Assembly (NCBI GenBank): GCA_014607495.2
Contig: CP053150.1
Span: 8,142,495 to 8,206,494, forward strand
Reading direction: 5' to 3'
DNA length: 64,000 nt
Source of the DNA: Carposina sasakii
Lineage: Eukaryota > Arthropoda > Insecta > Lepidoptera > Carposinidae
Positions 31,377 to 42,182 of this stretch are shown here, piece after piece. How positions within the stretch are numbered: the stretch's first letter is position 1; every line of letters begins with the position of its first letter. Below the pieces are notes generated by a model. It was given only the letters and a program-made list of their open reading frames with translations. It searched no databases and was not told the origin of the DNA. Both the position numbers and the translations under genes were made by a program.

Positions 31377-31640
31377 TCTATGGCCTCGTCTCGTCTTGGT
31401 TTTGTGAGACTGGTAGAATGGAAAGCTTTATGGTAGGGCGTTTCATCGTGCCATTCTTGGTTTTTAAAGTCACAACTCGGACATGACCGTCCTTGCCTGG
31501 GTGGAGTTCAAAGACCTGTTTGGAGACCCAAAGCCCATTTTCCAGCTGGTAAATTCCTGTCGTGCATGATAATTACATCATTAACTTTTATATTCTCTCT
31601 CGGTTCTCGCCACTTTGATCGACATACACACACACACACA
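31377..31640 (-). pseudogene. BEL/Pao pol C-terminus (integrase tail)
   Basis: The minus strand contains KWREPRENIKVNDVIIM and NLPAGKWALG, the conserved C-terminal block of BEL/Pao integrases (DNA tail-binding part). One frameshift follows at about 31510. The copy is cut at the (CA)n tract at 31627-31640; the rest of pol, gag and the 5' LTR are absent. Confidence 0.75.
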
Positions 31641-31750
31641 GACACGTCAAACTTATAACATCCCGTCGTTTTTGCGTCGGGGGTTAAAAACATGATTGAA
31701 ACCAAGCATAAGAGGAAATACATTTATTTAAGAGTAAATGGAAATTATGG

Positions 31751-31893
31751 TTGATTCTGACCGTCACACTTGAACATCAACTTAGTCATGTCTGTCCTTC
31801 TCCATTCTTAACACAAATAGCTGAGGGAAAGGGACAGGTATTCAGGTAGGATTAGTTTAAAGTTAAGGTTCACGTGTGACGGTCAGAATCATG
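31751..31893. mobile_element. Short MITE with TGATTCTGACCGTCACAC ends
   Basis: The inverted ends GATTCTGACCGTCACAC.TGAAC (31755 onward and 31872-31893) frame a 143-bp non-coding unit between the BEL remnant and the SF3B6 stop codon. Confidence 0.7.
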
Positions 31894-31930
31894 TTATGTA
31901 AGTACCTATAGACAACTTAATTAATATAAC

Positions 31931-34900
31931 TTATTTATGAAGTTCTTCAGTGGTGATGCCATACTTTTTCTTTAATGCATCAATTTCTTCTTGTTTCTTT
32001 TCAATATCCATGCCCTTAAACGCTTTATTGGATCTGTAGTATAAAACAACCAAATACCTATTACAAACATTAAAGCCTGAGAGATGATCACAAGCATTTT
32101 TAGCATCAAAAATGTCTTCATATACAACAAATGCAGTTCCTCTGGTTTCTGGTGTGTTTCCTCTGGAAATAAATTTAATGTTTGTTAGTAATGTTATAGT
32201 CGAATCACGCTAAGTTTGCGAATTAATGAAACGGCAACCCCACAAAATTATTTATATTGCAGCACAAGCAAATAGTAATTTCTGTCACTAAAGTAATTTT
32301 ACTTCCGTCAGTTGATGATGATAAATATTTAAATTATGAGAATTTAATAAAACCATGGTGAATTAATGCAAAAACGAAGGTTGGGAATAAATATTTGCTA
32401 TGAAAGATGTCTATGATCGTGTAAAAGTGCAATGGTTATCTCAAGTTTTGTAGAAATAACAATGTTTTCAAGAAATCGAATTGTAAACAAGATAGCTAGC
32501 TTTAAAGGTTTTGATGCTTTGTATGGAAATGAATCATAACTTTAAAAAAAAAATATGTGGCTATACCAATGCAGACACAAATTTTACGAATATAAGAATA
32601 TATTTGAAAGAAATTGGACGAGGACGGCAAGTACGGAAGGACGTTTTGGGATCTAATGAACGACGGATGCATTTTAATAGTTCATGTTTAAATTAAGTAA
32701 AATGATGAGTATGATATAAATAATATAAAGCAAAGTAACATGTACTAAATACTTATTAATATTGTTTCTTTGTCAGTAAAGTAGGTACTGTTTGAAGGTA
32801 GTAGGTTCTTTATTCGACATATAAAATATGGTACTAGTTTAGCGTAATATTGGAAAGTTTACCGCCACCGAGGAGCACAGATGTCCTTCCTTGTACACTC
32901 AACGACATGTAAATATGCAAAATTTTAATAAAATTGCTTGAGTTTAAAAGTACTTACATCAGAATGACACATAGGCTATAATGTCACGCGGACAAAGTCG
33001 CGGAAGTACGCTGTATATGTATAATATTCTTTCTTTTTTACTATGCCAAGCTAACAGACTATATTGATTTGATTTTCTGTTCACAATTTGCTGGGGTATC
33101 ATAACATGGCAAGGTATCTGTTATATATTTATACTAGTCTCTAAATGTGGAAACTTTTAAGTGGTAAATAGTTACTTATGTTGTAATAATCTTAGTTGTT
33201 GTCAACCGTTTATTTCCCGAATAAAATAAAATATAAAAATAATATTTACTTTAGACTCAAAATTGTCGTGTCATGATCTTCCTAATAAAAATTTTAACAA
33301 ATGAAGTAAGTATCAAGACTATTTTTTGGAACTTTGTGAGTAATCCCACCTACAAAATTTGAAATCTACCACATTTTGACTTTTGCAAACTTAACGTGGC
33401 ACGAAAGGTGGCACGACTATACATGTTACCCTGTGTGTTAATAATTTCTCTTTACTTGCTTGGCTAACTTGGCTTGCTGGAAGAGATCTCTTGTAGAGAT
33501 AAGCTTGCCATTGTACATGCATCTTTTCTTTTATCTTGTAAGTTGTATTTTTTGTGTATGTGCAATAAAGAATAAGAATTTAATTTAATCTTCAGATTCT
33601 TGTTAATTTTACTGGAAGTTGAAAACTCATAGAAATTTAATAAAATAATGATTAGGAATGACGTAGATACACACTTAAAACAAAATTTAAAGGTTAGTTT
33701 TATATTTTCATTATGAATGTTTCATAATTAGCATTAACAACTTGTTTGTTGATGGTCTTTTATAGGTAGATAGGTACAGATAGGGGCTTGACTGTGCAGA
33801 AACAAAATATAAGGTCTTTTTGGTGGTAAGGGGCGGAGGCGGGGTGGCGCACGATTGGTTGATCAGGCACCTTTTCCCCGCGCGCTGCGCCTACGTCCCC
33901 GCTTACACACTCGCGAGCAGTAAAAGTTGTTTATTATTTTGGTAGTTTTGTTTAAGTTTACTGTACACTTGTAAAAAAATTCCGAGCTTGCTCTACTTTT
34001 AAATAGAAGTAACATCGTATTTACAAAAAAATTATATACTTACGAAATAAGTATACATAGATATTGTTTTATAAGATTATGTTATTATACCTAACTTTAA
34101 TGTTTTTAAAACACAACACATTTTTTATTAATTGACGTGAAACATGGAATTTATAAAGATATCTATTTTCAGAAAAATCTGTACCTAATGAAGTTTTGGA
34201 ATTTCAACTTTGTTCTTCCAGATGGGCAAAATATGAACTATGTATGTAGCAATTAAAATTGAACCTTAAACGAACCCGAAATTGACTATGAAATGCTTCA
34301 GTCTGCCTACCACACTAAAAACATGTTGCTGTGCCCAACAGGGTCATATGTTATCAGTAAATTATTAATTAAGATCCTTAACTACATATGAATGCAAAAA
34401 ATGATTGAGTATTGAGTATTGAGCTAATGTTGTTAGATCTTGACAAAACAGTCTAATGAATATCAAACAATGCATTTGGCCTACATTAGTTAAACTCCCG
34501 CCGAGCCAAGCTCTCCCGACACTATACTGAAGACATCCCGGACATCAGACTGTACGAGATTAGGACTGCCCTTAAACAACTCAAAAACAACAGAGCGCCG
34601 GGCGACGATGGAATTACATCAGAGCTTCTGAGAGCGGGTGGAACACCGGTACTGAAGGTCCTCCAGAGGCTCTTCAATTCCGTCCTGCTCGAAGGCGTAA
34701 CGCCGGAATCATAGAGCAGAAGTGTGGTGGTGCTGTTCTTTAAAAAAGGCGATAAAGCCTTGCTGAAGAACTATAGACCCATCTCGCTTTTGAGTCATGT
34801 CTATAAGCTGTTTTCAAGGGTAATCACGAATCGTCTCGCTTGCAGGTTTGATGACTTCCAGCCTCCCGAACAAGCTGGATTCCGAAAAAGATTTAGTACC

Positions 34901-37900
34901 ATAGACCATATCCACACGCTACGGCAGATTATACAAAAAACGGAAGAGTATAATCGGCCACTATGCCTAGCGTTTGTGGACTATAAGAAGGCCTTTGATT
35001 CCATCGAGCCATGGGCAGTGCTGCAGTCTCTCCAGCGGTCCCATATTGACCATCGATATATTGAAGTGCTGAAGTGTTTGTACAGCAACGCCATCATATC
35101 GGTACGAGTACAGGAGCGGAGCACTGAGCCGATTTAATTGCAGAGGGGAGTGAGACAAGATGTTATTTCTCCGAAGCTCTTCACCAATGCAATGGAAGAC
35201 GCCTTTAAGCTCCTCGAATGGAAAGGACTCGGCATCAATATCAATGGCGAATAAATCACTCACCTTTGGTTCGCAGACGACATCGCGGTCATGGCAGAAT
35301 CGCTGGAGGATCTCAGCACAATGCTCGACGGCCTCAATCGACTCTCCCAACAGGTGGGCCTGAAGATGAACATGGGCAAAACGAAGATCATGTCGAACGT
35401 CCATGTGTCGCCCACTCCTGTACTAGTTGGGAGCTCGATGCTTGAAGTTGTTGACAAGTATATTTACCTAGGGCAGACGGTCAAACTAGGTACGAGTAGG
35501 TCCAACTTTGAGAAGGAGGAAAATCGGCGAATCCAACTCGGCTGGGCAGCGTTCGGAAAACTACGAAGCGTATTTGTGTCCAAGATACCTCAGTCCATTA
35601 AGACGAAGGTATTCAACCAGTGCGACGAGACGTGGTCTCTAACTGTGTGCCTCATAAAAAAGCTCAGGATCGCACAGCGAACGATGGAGAGAGCTATGCT
35701 TGGGATCTCTCTGCGTGATCGAATCAGAAATGAGGAGATCCGCAGACGTACAAAGATCACCGACATAGCTCAACAAGTCAGCAAGCTGAAGTGGCAATGG
35801 GCAGGGCACATAGCTCGAAGAACTGATGGCCGATGGAGTCGGAAAGTTCTAGAGTGGATTCCATGTATCCGCAAACGCAGCGTGGGAAGGCCACCCGCGA
35901 GATGGACGGACGACCTGGCCAAGGTCGCAGGCGTCGGTTGGATGCAGGCTGCTTCCGACCGATCGGTATGGAGGTTTTGGGGAGGCCTACGTCCAGCAGT
36001 GGACTTCCCAGGGCTGAAATGATGATGATGAGTTAAACACCACGTGGCAGGTATGTTAGTGCAGAATTCCCTTACTATGATAACTAGTGCAGTTTGGGAA
36101 GAAATCATGAGAAATTACTTGCTGTAACAACAAGTATGTCATGGTAGAATGCTGGCCATAAATATGGAGGAGGAGGAACTACAGCAAATGAAAATATTGA
36201 AAAGACCAGTATGTACACCAGGGGTTCCCAAACTTTCATTTTTCAGACCCCTTTCAAAAGTTAACTGGTTCTGGTGGAACCCCAACATGCTTACACCACA
36301 TACAAATTAATTGTGAAATCCCTCTTTTTCACGCCAACGTTAACCCCCATCGAGTCTCTTGTGGACCCCTGGGGGTCCACCTGGACCGCTTTGGGAACCA
36401 CTTGTTTTGAGTATACATAGTTATAATGGTAGGTAGTCTATTTAGATGGAATAAACAACTATATCGTCTGCTTACTGGTAAAACATGGTAAAAGCTTTGT
36501 TGATCTTGTGCACTTAACATATTTTACCAATAAGCAAACGATATTTAAACTGATACTTACACACGTATCTGACGTATAGCACCATATTTTCCAAAAATAT
36601 CGTACATTTCTTCTGCAGATATTTTATACGGTAGATTTCTTATGTATAAAATTCTATTTACTTCTGGTGGAAGACGAACCTGAAAGCAGCAACAAAGACT
36701 TTTTAAACAACAATTTGAGCATAATAACTGTGCAACCTTTAAACAAGCTAATTTACAAATGAAATTGTATTAGGCGTTACAATTCGGAAGTTCAAACATT
36801 CACTATGAATGCGCCCACCACCGGGCCCTACACCCTCCACTGACCCTCAGATCTGATACGAGTAACTCATAACTGCGAAAACAGGCACTTGCACTAACTA
36901 CAATCGCCACGAGAAACCAGACCCGAGCACCTAGCATGCAAGACAATACATTGCACTATTCCGAAATCAAAAACTAGATAAATAATGTACATATGTTTCG
37001 CCAACAACCGTGGCATCCTCAGGATTATAGAAATTAGTAAATTAGTAAACCACTAATTATTATGAAACTCTTAAACCCAACACATTACTTACGAGTACAC
37101 AGAATTATCTACCCTCTACTAAGTATTAAAAAATATATAAATAATTACCCACCATTATTTATATTTCAAATAAATATATACTATTTGTGCACACAAACCA
37201 AATAGTATTGGGTGAATTAGTTAAATTTAAATTCAAAATTTCACCAAAATATTGATAAATTAGTAAAGGAAAACAAGGATGTATGCAAGAACATATTCCA
37301 TTGCCAACAAAAACAAAAAATGTTATTGACATTGACAAACCATTACATACTAAATATTTATCAAACACTACCTCTTGCAATTGAATCTAGAAGTAGCGAA
37401 CCAAACTCAGATACTTGGTAAGTTTCTTGTTCATATTTTTATTAAATTTCCTTTAAATTAGATTTTCCCAATGTAGAACGTATTGTTATAAAAATCAGTA
37501 TTGTTTTACTTAAGATGTTCTTTGATACAATTACAATAAAGTAGCAATGATTTCAAATGCTACTGAAGAAGCTTAACATACTGGACTCTTTTTTTCATTG
37601 CTTTAATTGACTATATAGTTAACGATTGGAATTAGTTTTTTGGTAATCTTTTACTGATTTTCTTTTTTAGCTTTAAACTGATTAATTATTAATTAATGTG
37701 TTTATGTGATTGTTACGGAAACCTGTATTGTGCTACACGAGAGTTCTTGTATGTAGTTCTGGAACAAGCGTTTATAGTACATATTTATATTAAATTGTGA
37801 CAATTACTACTTAACGAACGGAGAAACGTTTTTAGTAGGACTTATATCCCTTTAATCACTTACATAAGGTAAAGGGTAAGATGAACTAGCGCTACCAATT

Positions 37901-40900
37901 TATTTCTTTGCGTAACTCCTAAATCAAATCAATTTTCAATAATTGAAAGCCCAGTGGCACCAGAAAACACATCTTAAGTTTATTAAATCTCTATATACCA
38001 TTTTTCGTTTTGTATTTTACCCACAAAATAGATTTACGCCCAAAGTAGCTTCTTTGACCGAAGACTGAGCGAAAAGGGGGTGTACAGTGAATCAATACGT
38101 ATTAATTTATCGGTGTTTTTCAAGTGCCCTTACGCTTATTAAGCAATAGAAGCAGACACTTAAAATTTGTACAGAATGTGTATTACTATAGTTGCTAAAA
38201 CAATAAATCTACCTAGTCGGTTCTTAAATACTGTCACTGGCCATTTATTTAAAAAATAGAACACCTAGAAAAAAAATGAAATGGTGTTCGATTTTCGAAT
38301 ATTTTTTAAATTAATAATCTGCCAAATCACAATTACATTCATTCATTTTTACGATGGAGTGGACTCGCAAAGAGGACAGAGTAGCAGTAATTGCATTGCA
38401 TCGTTGCGGCCATCCACCGAAGACGATATTCAACTTGCTTCAAAAGTTAAAACTCACGAAGAGGTTCGTGTACCGTACCATCAAGAGGTACAATGAAACC
38501 TCTAGTGTCGATGACAAGAAAAGAAACGGCAGACCTCGTTCCGTTAGGACTCCAGGGGTCATCAAAGCAATCAAGGCGCGTATTGCAAGTAATCCCGTCC
38601 GCAAACAGAAACTGATGGCTTTGGAGATGGGATTAACCAGAAGTACCGTAAAAAAAGATCTCAATGAAGACCTGGGACTACGAGCATACCGAAAAAAGAG
38701 TGGGCATCTTCTGAACGCGCGTCTGATAGCTATGAGAGCCAATAAATGCAAAGTTTTGCTAAAGCCGTACGCAAGAAACAGACACCGCGATATCCTGTTT
38801 ACAGACGAGACAATTTTTAATATCGAAGAGAAGTACAACAAACAAAATGACAGGGTGTACGCTACCAGCTCTGCGGCCGCTGGAAATGCCATTCCTAGAG
38901 TGCAGCACGGCCATCATCCATCATCAATCATGATTTGGTTGGGAGTGTCCTACTATGGCCCTACTGAAGTGCATTTTTGTGAAAAAGGTGTCAAAACCAG
39001 TGCAAAAGTGTACCAAGACACGGTTTTAGATCGCATAGTAAAAGATCTGCCCCAGACACTCTTTGGAGGACGACCATTTGTGTTTCAACAGGACTCGGCA
39101 CCAGCGCATAAGGCCAAAACAACTCAGGAGTGGTTCGAGCGCCAAAATGTCGATCTAATAAGGCATCAAGATTGGCCCTCATCATCATATCATCATATCA
39201 TCAATGCACTGGATTACAAAATTTGGCAGGAATTGGAGGAGAAGGTCTGTTCTAAACCTCACAAAAATTTGAGCAGCCTAAAGTCATCATTGATTAAAGC
39301 AGTGGCCGATATCGACATGAATATGGTCCGTGCTGCTATTGATGACTGGCCGCGAAGATTGAAGGCTTGTGTGAAAAATGGTGGCAATCATTTTGAATAA
39401 ATTTTGTGTTTAATGTAAGCTAATTAAATTACCTTTTTTTAAAAAAAATACTTTATTTGAATATCATGACTAGTTTTCATTTTATAGCCAATTTTGTTTG
39501 TGACAGAATTTAAGCACCGACTAGGTATATATAGTATAAAACAAAGTTCGCGTCCCGCCGTCTGTCTCTCTGTATGAATTTACTCACGCTTAGATCTTTT
39601 AATCTACGCAACTGTTGTGCCCTATCTCTCACATACTTACAAACACATTCATACGGTTTTCTAAGATTTACTTTTTTTTGCTCCAGATTAAAAGTATTAC
39701 CATGGCGCAGCGTTCAGTCAAAGAAGCCACCGTCAACAAGTGGATCAAAGATATTCCGGAGCTTCTTTACGACCATGCAAGTGGATTAATTTACTGCTCT
39801 AAATGCGAATTGCACATTTGAGTGCAACTCTTCAGAGTAACGTCAAAAGACATGTAGAAGGAGCAGTACATAAAGGCACGAAGAAAGAGCACCACACTCC
39901 TTTAGAATTTTACTTCGACTTAATCGAATTTATGATTCTTTGTAACATACCATGGTCCCAACTGAGCAACAATGCATTTAAAACATTTTTTCAAAGTATA
40001 TGTGTTGCAATTGCAAAAATATTAAACTACCTAGTGAATCCTTATTGAGAAAAGTTTACCTGGATCAGCTTTTTAAAATTAAAGTACAAGAGATGCAAAG
40101 TAAGATTGTAGATAAATAGCTATGGCTTTCAGTAGACGAAACTACGGATTTCTTAGGAAGAGCTGTCGTACATTTGTTGGTGAGACCATTAGAACCTAGT
40201 AGGTGCCACCGGCCTTACTTAGTGGTATGTAAAATGCTAGATACTGTAAATGGAACAACAATATCAAAATTTGTTCAAGATTCTTTAAAAAATATGTGGG
40301 GAAGTTCATTTGAGAGCAAACTAGATAACGTTAGAATGTTATGTACAGACAGTGTGGCATACATGATATCAGCTGGAAGAATGTTAAAATTAACTTTTCC
40401 AAAAATGTTGCATTTCACATGTTTAGCACATGCTCTAAATCTTGTTGCAGGGCAGGTTAGAAAAGAGAACCCTAATGTTGACAGTTTTTTTGAAGGCACC
40501 AAAAAGAATTAAAATCTTTAAAGAAGTGTGTCCGGATTTACCTTTACTCCTGCACCTGTAATTAACAGATGGGGTACTTGGCTTGATGCAGCATTCTATT
40601 ATGCTAAGCATTTCGATAAAATTAAGTCTGTATTGTCTGTGCTGAATAGTCAAGAGGCAAAATCAATAGAGAATGCTTTAAACATTTGTAATAATAACGA
40701 CAACATTAAGGATGATTTGTCTCGTATTTACGAAAAATTTTCAATTATACCAACAGCTTTGACATCACTTCAGAAACCCGATCTTTCTTTAATGGAATCA
40801 TTTGAAATATTTGATGCAGTGAGATTAGCTTTGAGATGGGCAAATTGCGAGAGCTTAATGGATAAAATGGAAAAAGTCATGGATAGAAATCCTGATTTGG

Positions 40901-42124
40901 ACACTATCAGAAATATAGCAGAAAAAATTTCTTCCTGCACTAATGACGAGGAGGAAGAAGTGTATAAATTTGCTAACCTCACCTCAGTTGACGTAGAGCG
41001 ATCTTTTTCAATGTACAAATGGATTTTAGACGTTCGGAGAAATTCATTGAAGCCAGAAAATATTGAAAGGCTAATGTTTATATATTTTAATTCTCACAAA
41101 AGTTATACAGTAATGTCGGAAGCGAACACTTCAAATCTTACTGGTAATGAATCGGATAAGGAAAATGACTCTAATGGGCCGTTTGAATAAGCAAAACCTC
41201 ACGAGTCTAGGCTAGAAGCAAAAGTATTTGCTTGTATTTATAAAAAAGTTGAAGTATGCGTATGAGAATTTCCTTAAGACTATTAATAATTTGTATTGTG
41301 AACTAATGTACCTAAATACTAATAAACATTTTATGTTAATTATCTTTGTTTTATTTGTCTATCTCTGAGGGTTTTATTATTATTTATTTGTAATATTGTT
41401 GGCCACACGGGATTGTCCATTAGATATCCTGGGAAGGTCCACATTAATATTATGCAAGTACATAAATGACTCTACCTAATTCCGACCTCTGGTCATCAAC
41501 ATATCTAAAATAATATTTTATATGATGAATGAATATGTTGTTGCATACATCCTTGTTTTCCTTTACTAATTTATCAATATTTTGGTGAATTTTTGAATTT
41601 AAATTTAACTAATTCACCCAATACTATTTGGTTTGTGTGCACAAATAGTATATATTTATTTGAAATATAAATAATGGTGGGTAATTATTTATAAATTTTT
41701 TAATACTTAGTAGAGGGTAGTTAATTCTGTGTAAGTAATGTGTTGGGTTTTAGAGGTTCATAATAATTAGTGGTTTACTAATTTACTAATTTCTATAATC
41801 CTGAGGATGCCACGGTTGTTGGCGAAACATATATTATGTTGATTATTTATCTAGTTTTTGATTTCGGAATAGTGCAATGTATTGTCTTGCATGCTAGGTG
41901 CTCGGGTCTGGTTTCTCGTGGCGATTGTACTTAGTGCAAGTGCCTGTTTTCGCAGTTATGAGTTATCAGATCCGAGGGTCAGTGGAGGGTGTAGGGCCCG
42001 GTGGTGGGCGCACCCATAGTGAAAGCTAATTTACCCTAGGAAATGTGTGTGTAATAATTAGCAAATGTGTATTACAAATTGTACTTACACTAACGTTAGC
42101 ACGCCGTTGCAGTGCTAAAGCCAT
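31931..42124 (-). CDS. SF3B6: Splicing factor 3B subunit 6 (SF3b p14)
   Basis: This is the U2 snRNP SF3b subunit that contacts the branch-point region and binds SF3B1. The complete gene reads on minus in three exons: 42124-42089 ([12 protein letters not shown]), 36679-36561 ([19 protein letters not shown]...) and 32162-31931 ([16 protein letters not shown]... to TAA). Donors are GTAAGT and acceptors are TTTCAG and TTCCAG. The phases fit, giving 128 aa against about 125 for the family. The RRM has RNP2 ILYIRN at 22-27 and RNP1 RGTAFVVY at 59-66. The C-terminal SF3B1-binding part ([19 protein letters not shown]) is also conserved. There are no defects. Intron 2 (4.4 kb) carries a MITE, an RTE LINE and a hAT-like MITE. 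Intron 1 (5.4 kb) is almost wholly a Penelope-like element. Confidence 0.96.
32163..33770. other. SF3B6 intron 2, distal part; no gene
   Basis: This AT-rich stretch has only short, low-information ORFs. I see no conserved element, and no further exon is needed by the SF3B6 phases. Confidence 0.4.
33774..34190. mobile_element. MITE copy related to 13879-18102
   Basis: It shares, in inverted orientation, 'gcagaaacaaaatataagg', 'gcgcgctgcgcctacg' and the AT-rich remainder with the MITE hosting the Harbinger element. It lacks the Harbinger and part of the left terminus. Confidence 0.7.
34496..36030 (+). pseudogene. RTE-type LINE, 5'-truncated RT
   Basis: An 8-bp TSD AGTTAAAC occurs at 34488-34495 and 36031-36038. 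It encodes RT from [19 protein letters not shown] through [25 protein letters not shown] and [11 protein letters not shown] to the C-terminal [12 protein letters not shown]. The 3' tail is (GATGAT)n. There are in-frame stops (near 34711, 35136 and 35252) and frameshifts (35155-35300, 35620). The endonuclease is missing, so the copy is dead. Confidence 0.9.
36219..36408. mobile_element. hAT-type MITE
   Basis: The ends CAGGGGTTCCCAAAC and (reverse complement) CAAGTGGTTCCCAAAG frame a 190-bp non-coding unit with the SPIN-like terminal style of hAT MITEs. A TSD could not be confirmed. Confidence 0.55.
36982..37028 (-). ncRNA. Hammerhead ribozyme, left arm copy (stem I damaged)
   Basis: Read on minus it has ATAATC, CTGAGGA, the GCC/GGC stem II and GAAA, as in the right arm. 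Stem III is a loop-less ACAT/ATGT palindrome. The 3' strand of stem I reads CATTAT, leaving one terminal mismatch. The short palindromic stem III resembles hammerhead variants that act as dimers. Confidence 0.6.
38212..39525 (+). mobile_element. Tc1/mariner-type transposon
   Basis: TA duplications (38210-38211 and 39526-39527) flank inverted ends CCTAGTCGGT.CTTAAAT.CTGTCAC. At 1314 bp with one transposase gene, it sits between the arms of the Penelope-like element. Confidence 0.93.
38354..39400 (+). CDS. Tc1/mariner transposase with altered third catalytic motif
   Basis: This is a 348-aa transposase with an N-terminal helix-turn-helix pair ([19 protein letters not shown], then [19 protein letters not shown]). 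The catalytic core has D in [14 protein letters not shown] and in [13 protein letters not shown]. The expected third block, normally SPDLNPLDY after a WP motif, reads [25 protein letters not shown] trinucleotide run at 39179-39206 appears to have replaced it. The frame is otherwise open from ATG to TAA, so the copy looks young, but loss of the third carboxylate should make it inactive. Confidence 0.9.
   Translation: MEWTRKEDRVAVIALHRCGHPPKTIFNLLQKLKLTKRFVYRTIKRYNETSSVDDKKRNGRPRSVRTPGVIKAIKARIASNPVRKQKLMALEMGLTRSTVKKDLNEDLGLRAYRKKSGHLLNARLIAMRANKCKVLLKPYARNRHRDILFTDETIFNIEEKYNKQNDRVYATSSAAAGNAIPRVQHGHHPSSIMIWLGVSYYGPTEVHFCEKGVKTSAKVYQDTVLDRIVKDLPQTLFGGRPFVFQQDSAPAHKAKTTQEWFERQNVDLIRHQDWPSSSYHHIINALDYKIWQELEEKVCSKPHKNLSSLKSSLIKAVADIDMNMVRAAIDDWPRRLKACVKNGGNHFE
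39702..41190 (+). pseudogene. hAT transposase (CGGBP1-like type), broken
   Basis: The reading pieces are 39702-39821 ([22 protein letters not shown]-like CSKCEL), 39803-40048 and about 40130-40512 ([30 protein letters not shown]). The last is 40528-41190, ending in the dimerisation motif [16 protein letters not shown]. At least two frameshifts and a stop separate them. The arrangement matches hAT proteins related to the source of vertebrate CGGBP1. I could not locate the TIRs confidently. Confidence 0.85.
41795..41846 (+). ncRNA. Hammerhead ribozyme, right arm
   Basis: The core is CTGAGGA (41801-41807, the CUGANGA box) and GAAA (41824-41827). Stem I is ATAATC (41795-41800) with GATTAT (41841-41846), six perfect pairs. 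Stem II is GCC/GGC with one extra U before it. Stem III is ACATA/TATGT with a 3-nt loop. The predicted cleavage follows GUU at 41838-41840. The family role is self-cleavage of retroelement RNA. Activity here is inferred from the fold. Confidence 0.8.
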
Positions 42125-42182
42125 TATAAATTAAACACACCAAATGGTTGAACCTCTATAGTTATAGTTGTTATTTCAAAGA

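Larger units (their letters stand above)
36757..42022. mobile_element. Penelope-like element with inverted, ribozyme-bearing arms
   Basis: A 12-bp TSD AAGCTAATTTAC (36745-36756 and 42023-42034) flanks a unit with two inverted arms, 36797-37305 and 41531-42022. The left end alone carries an extra 40 bp or so (36757-36796). Long inverted terminal repeats, a single-sided tail and a TSD longer than those of the DNA transposons here are features of Penelope-like elements. A hammerhead ribozyme in each arm supports this. No GIY-YIG or Penelope RT remains. The space between the arms holds a mariner (38212-39525) and a hAT remnant (39702-41190). The element occupies SF3B6 intron 1 to within 66 bp of exon 1 and 77 bp of exon 2. 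Confidence 0.7.
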
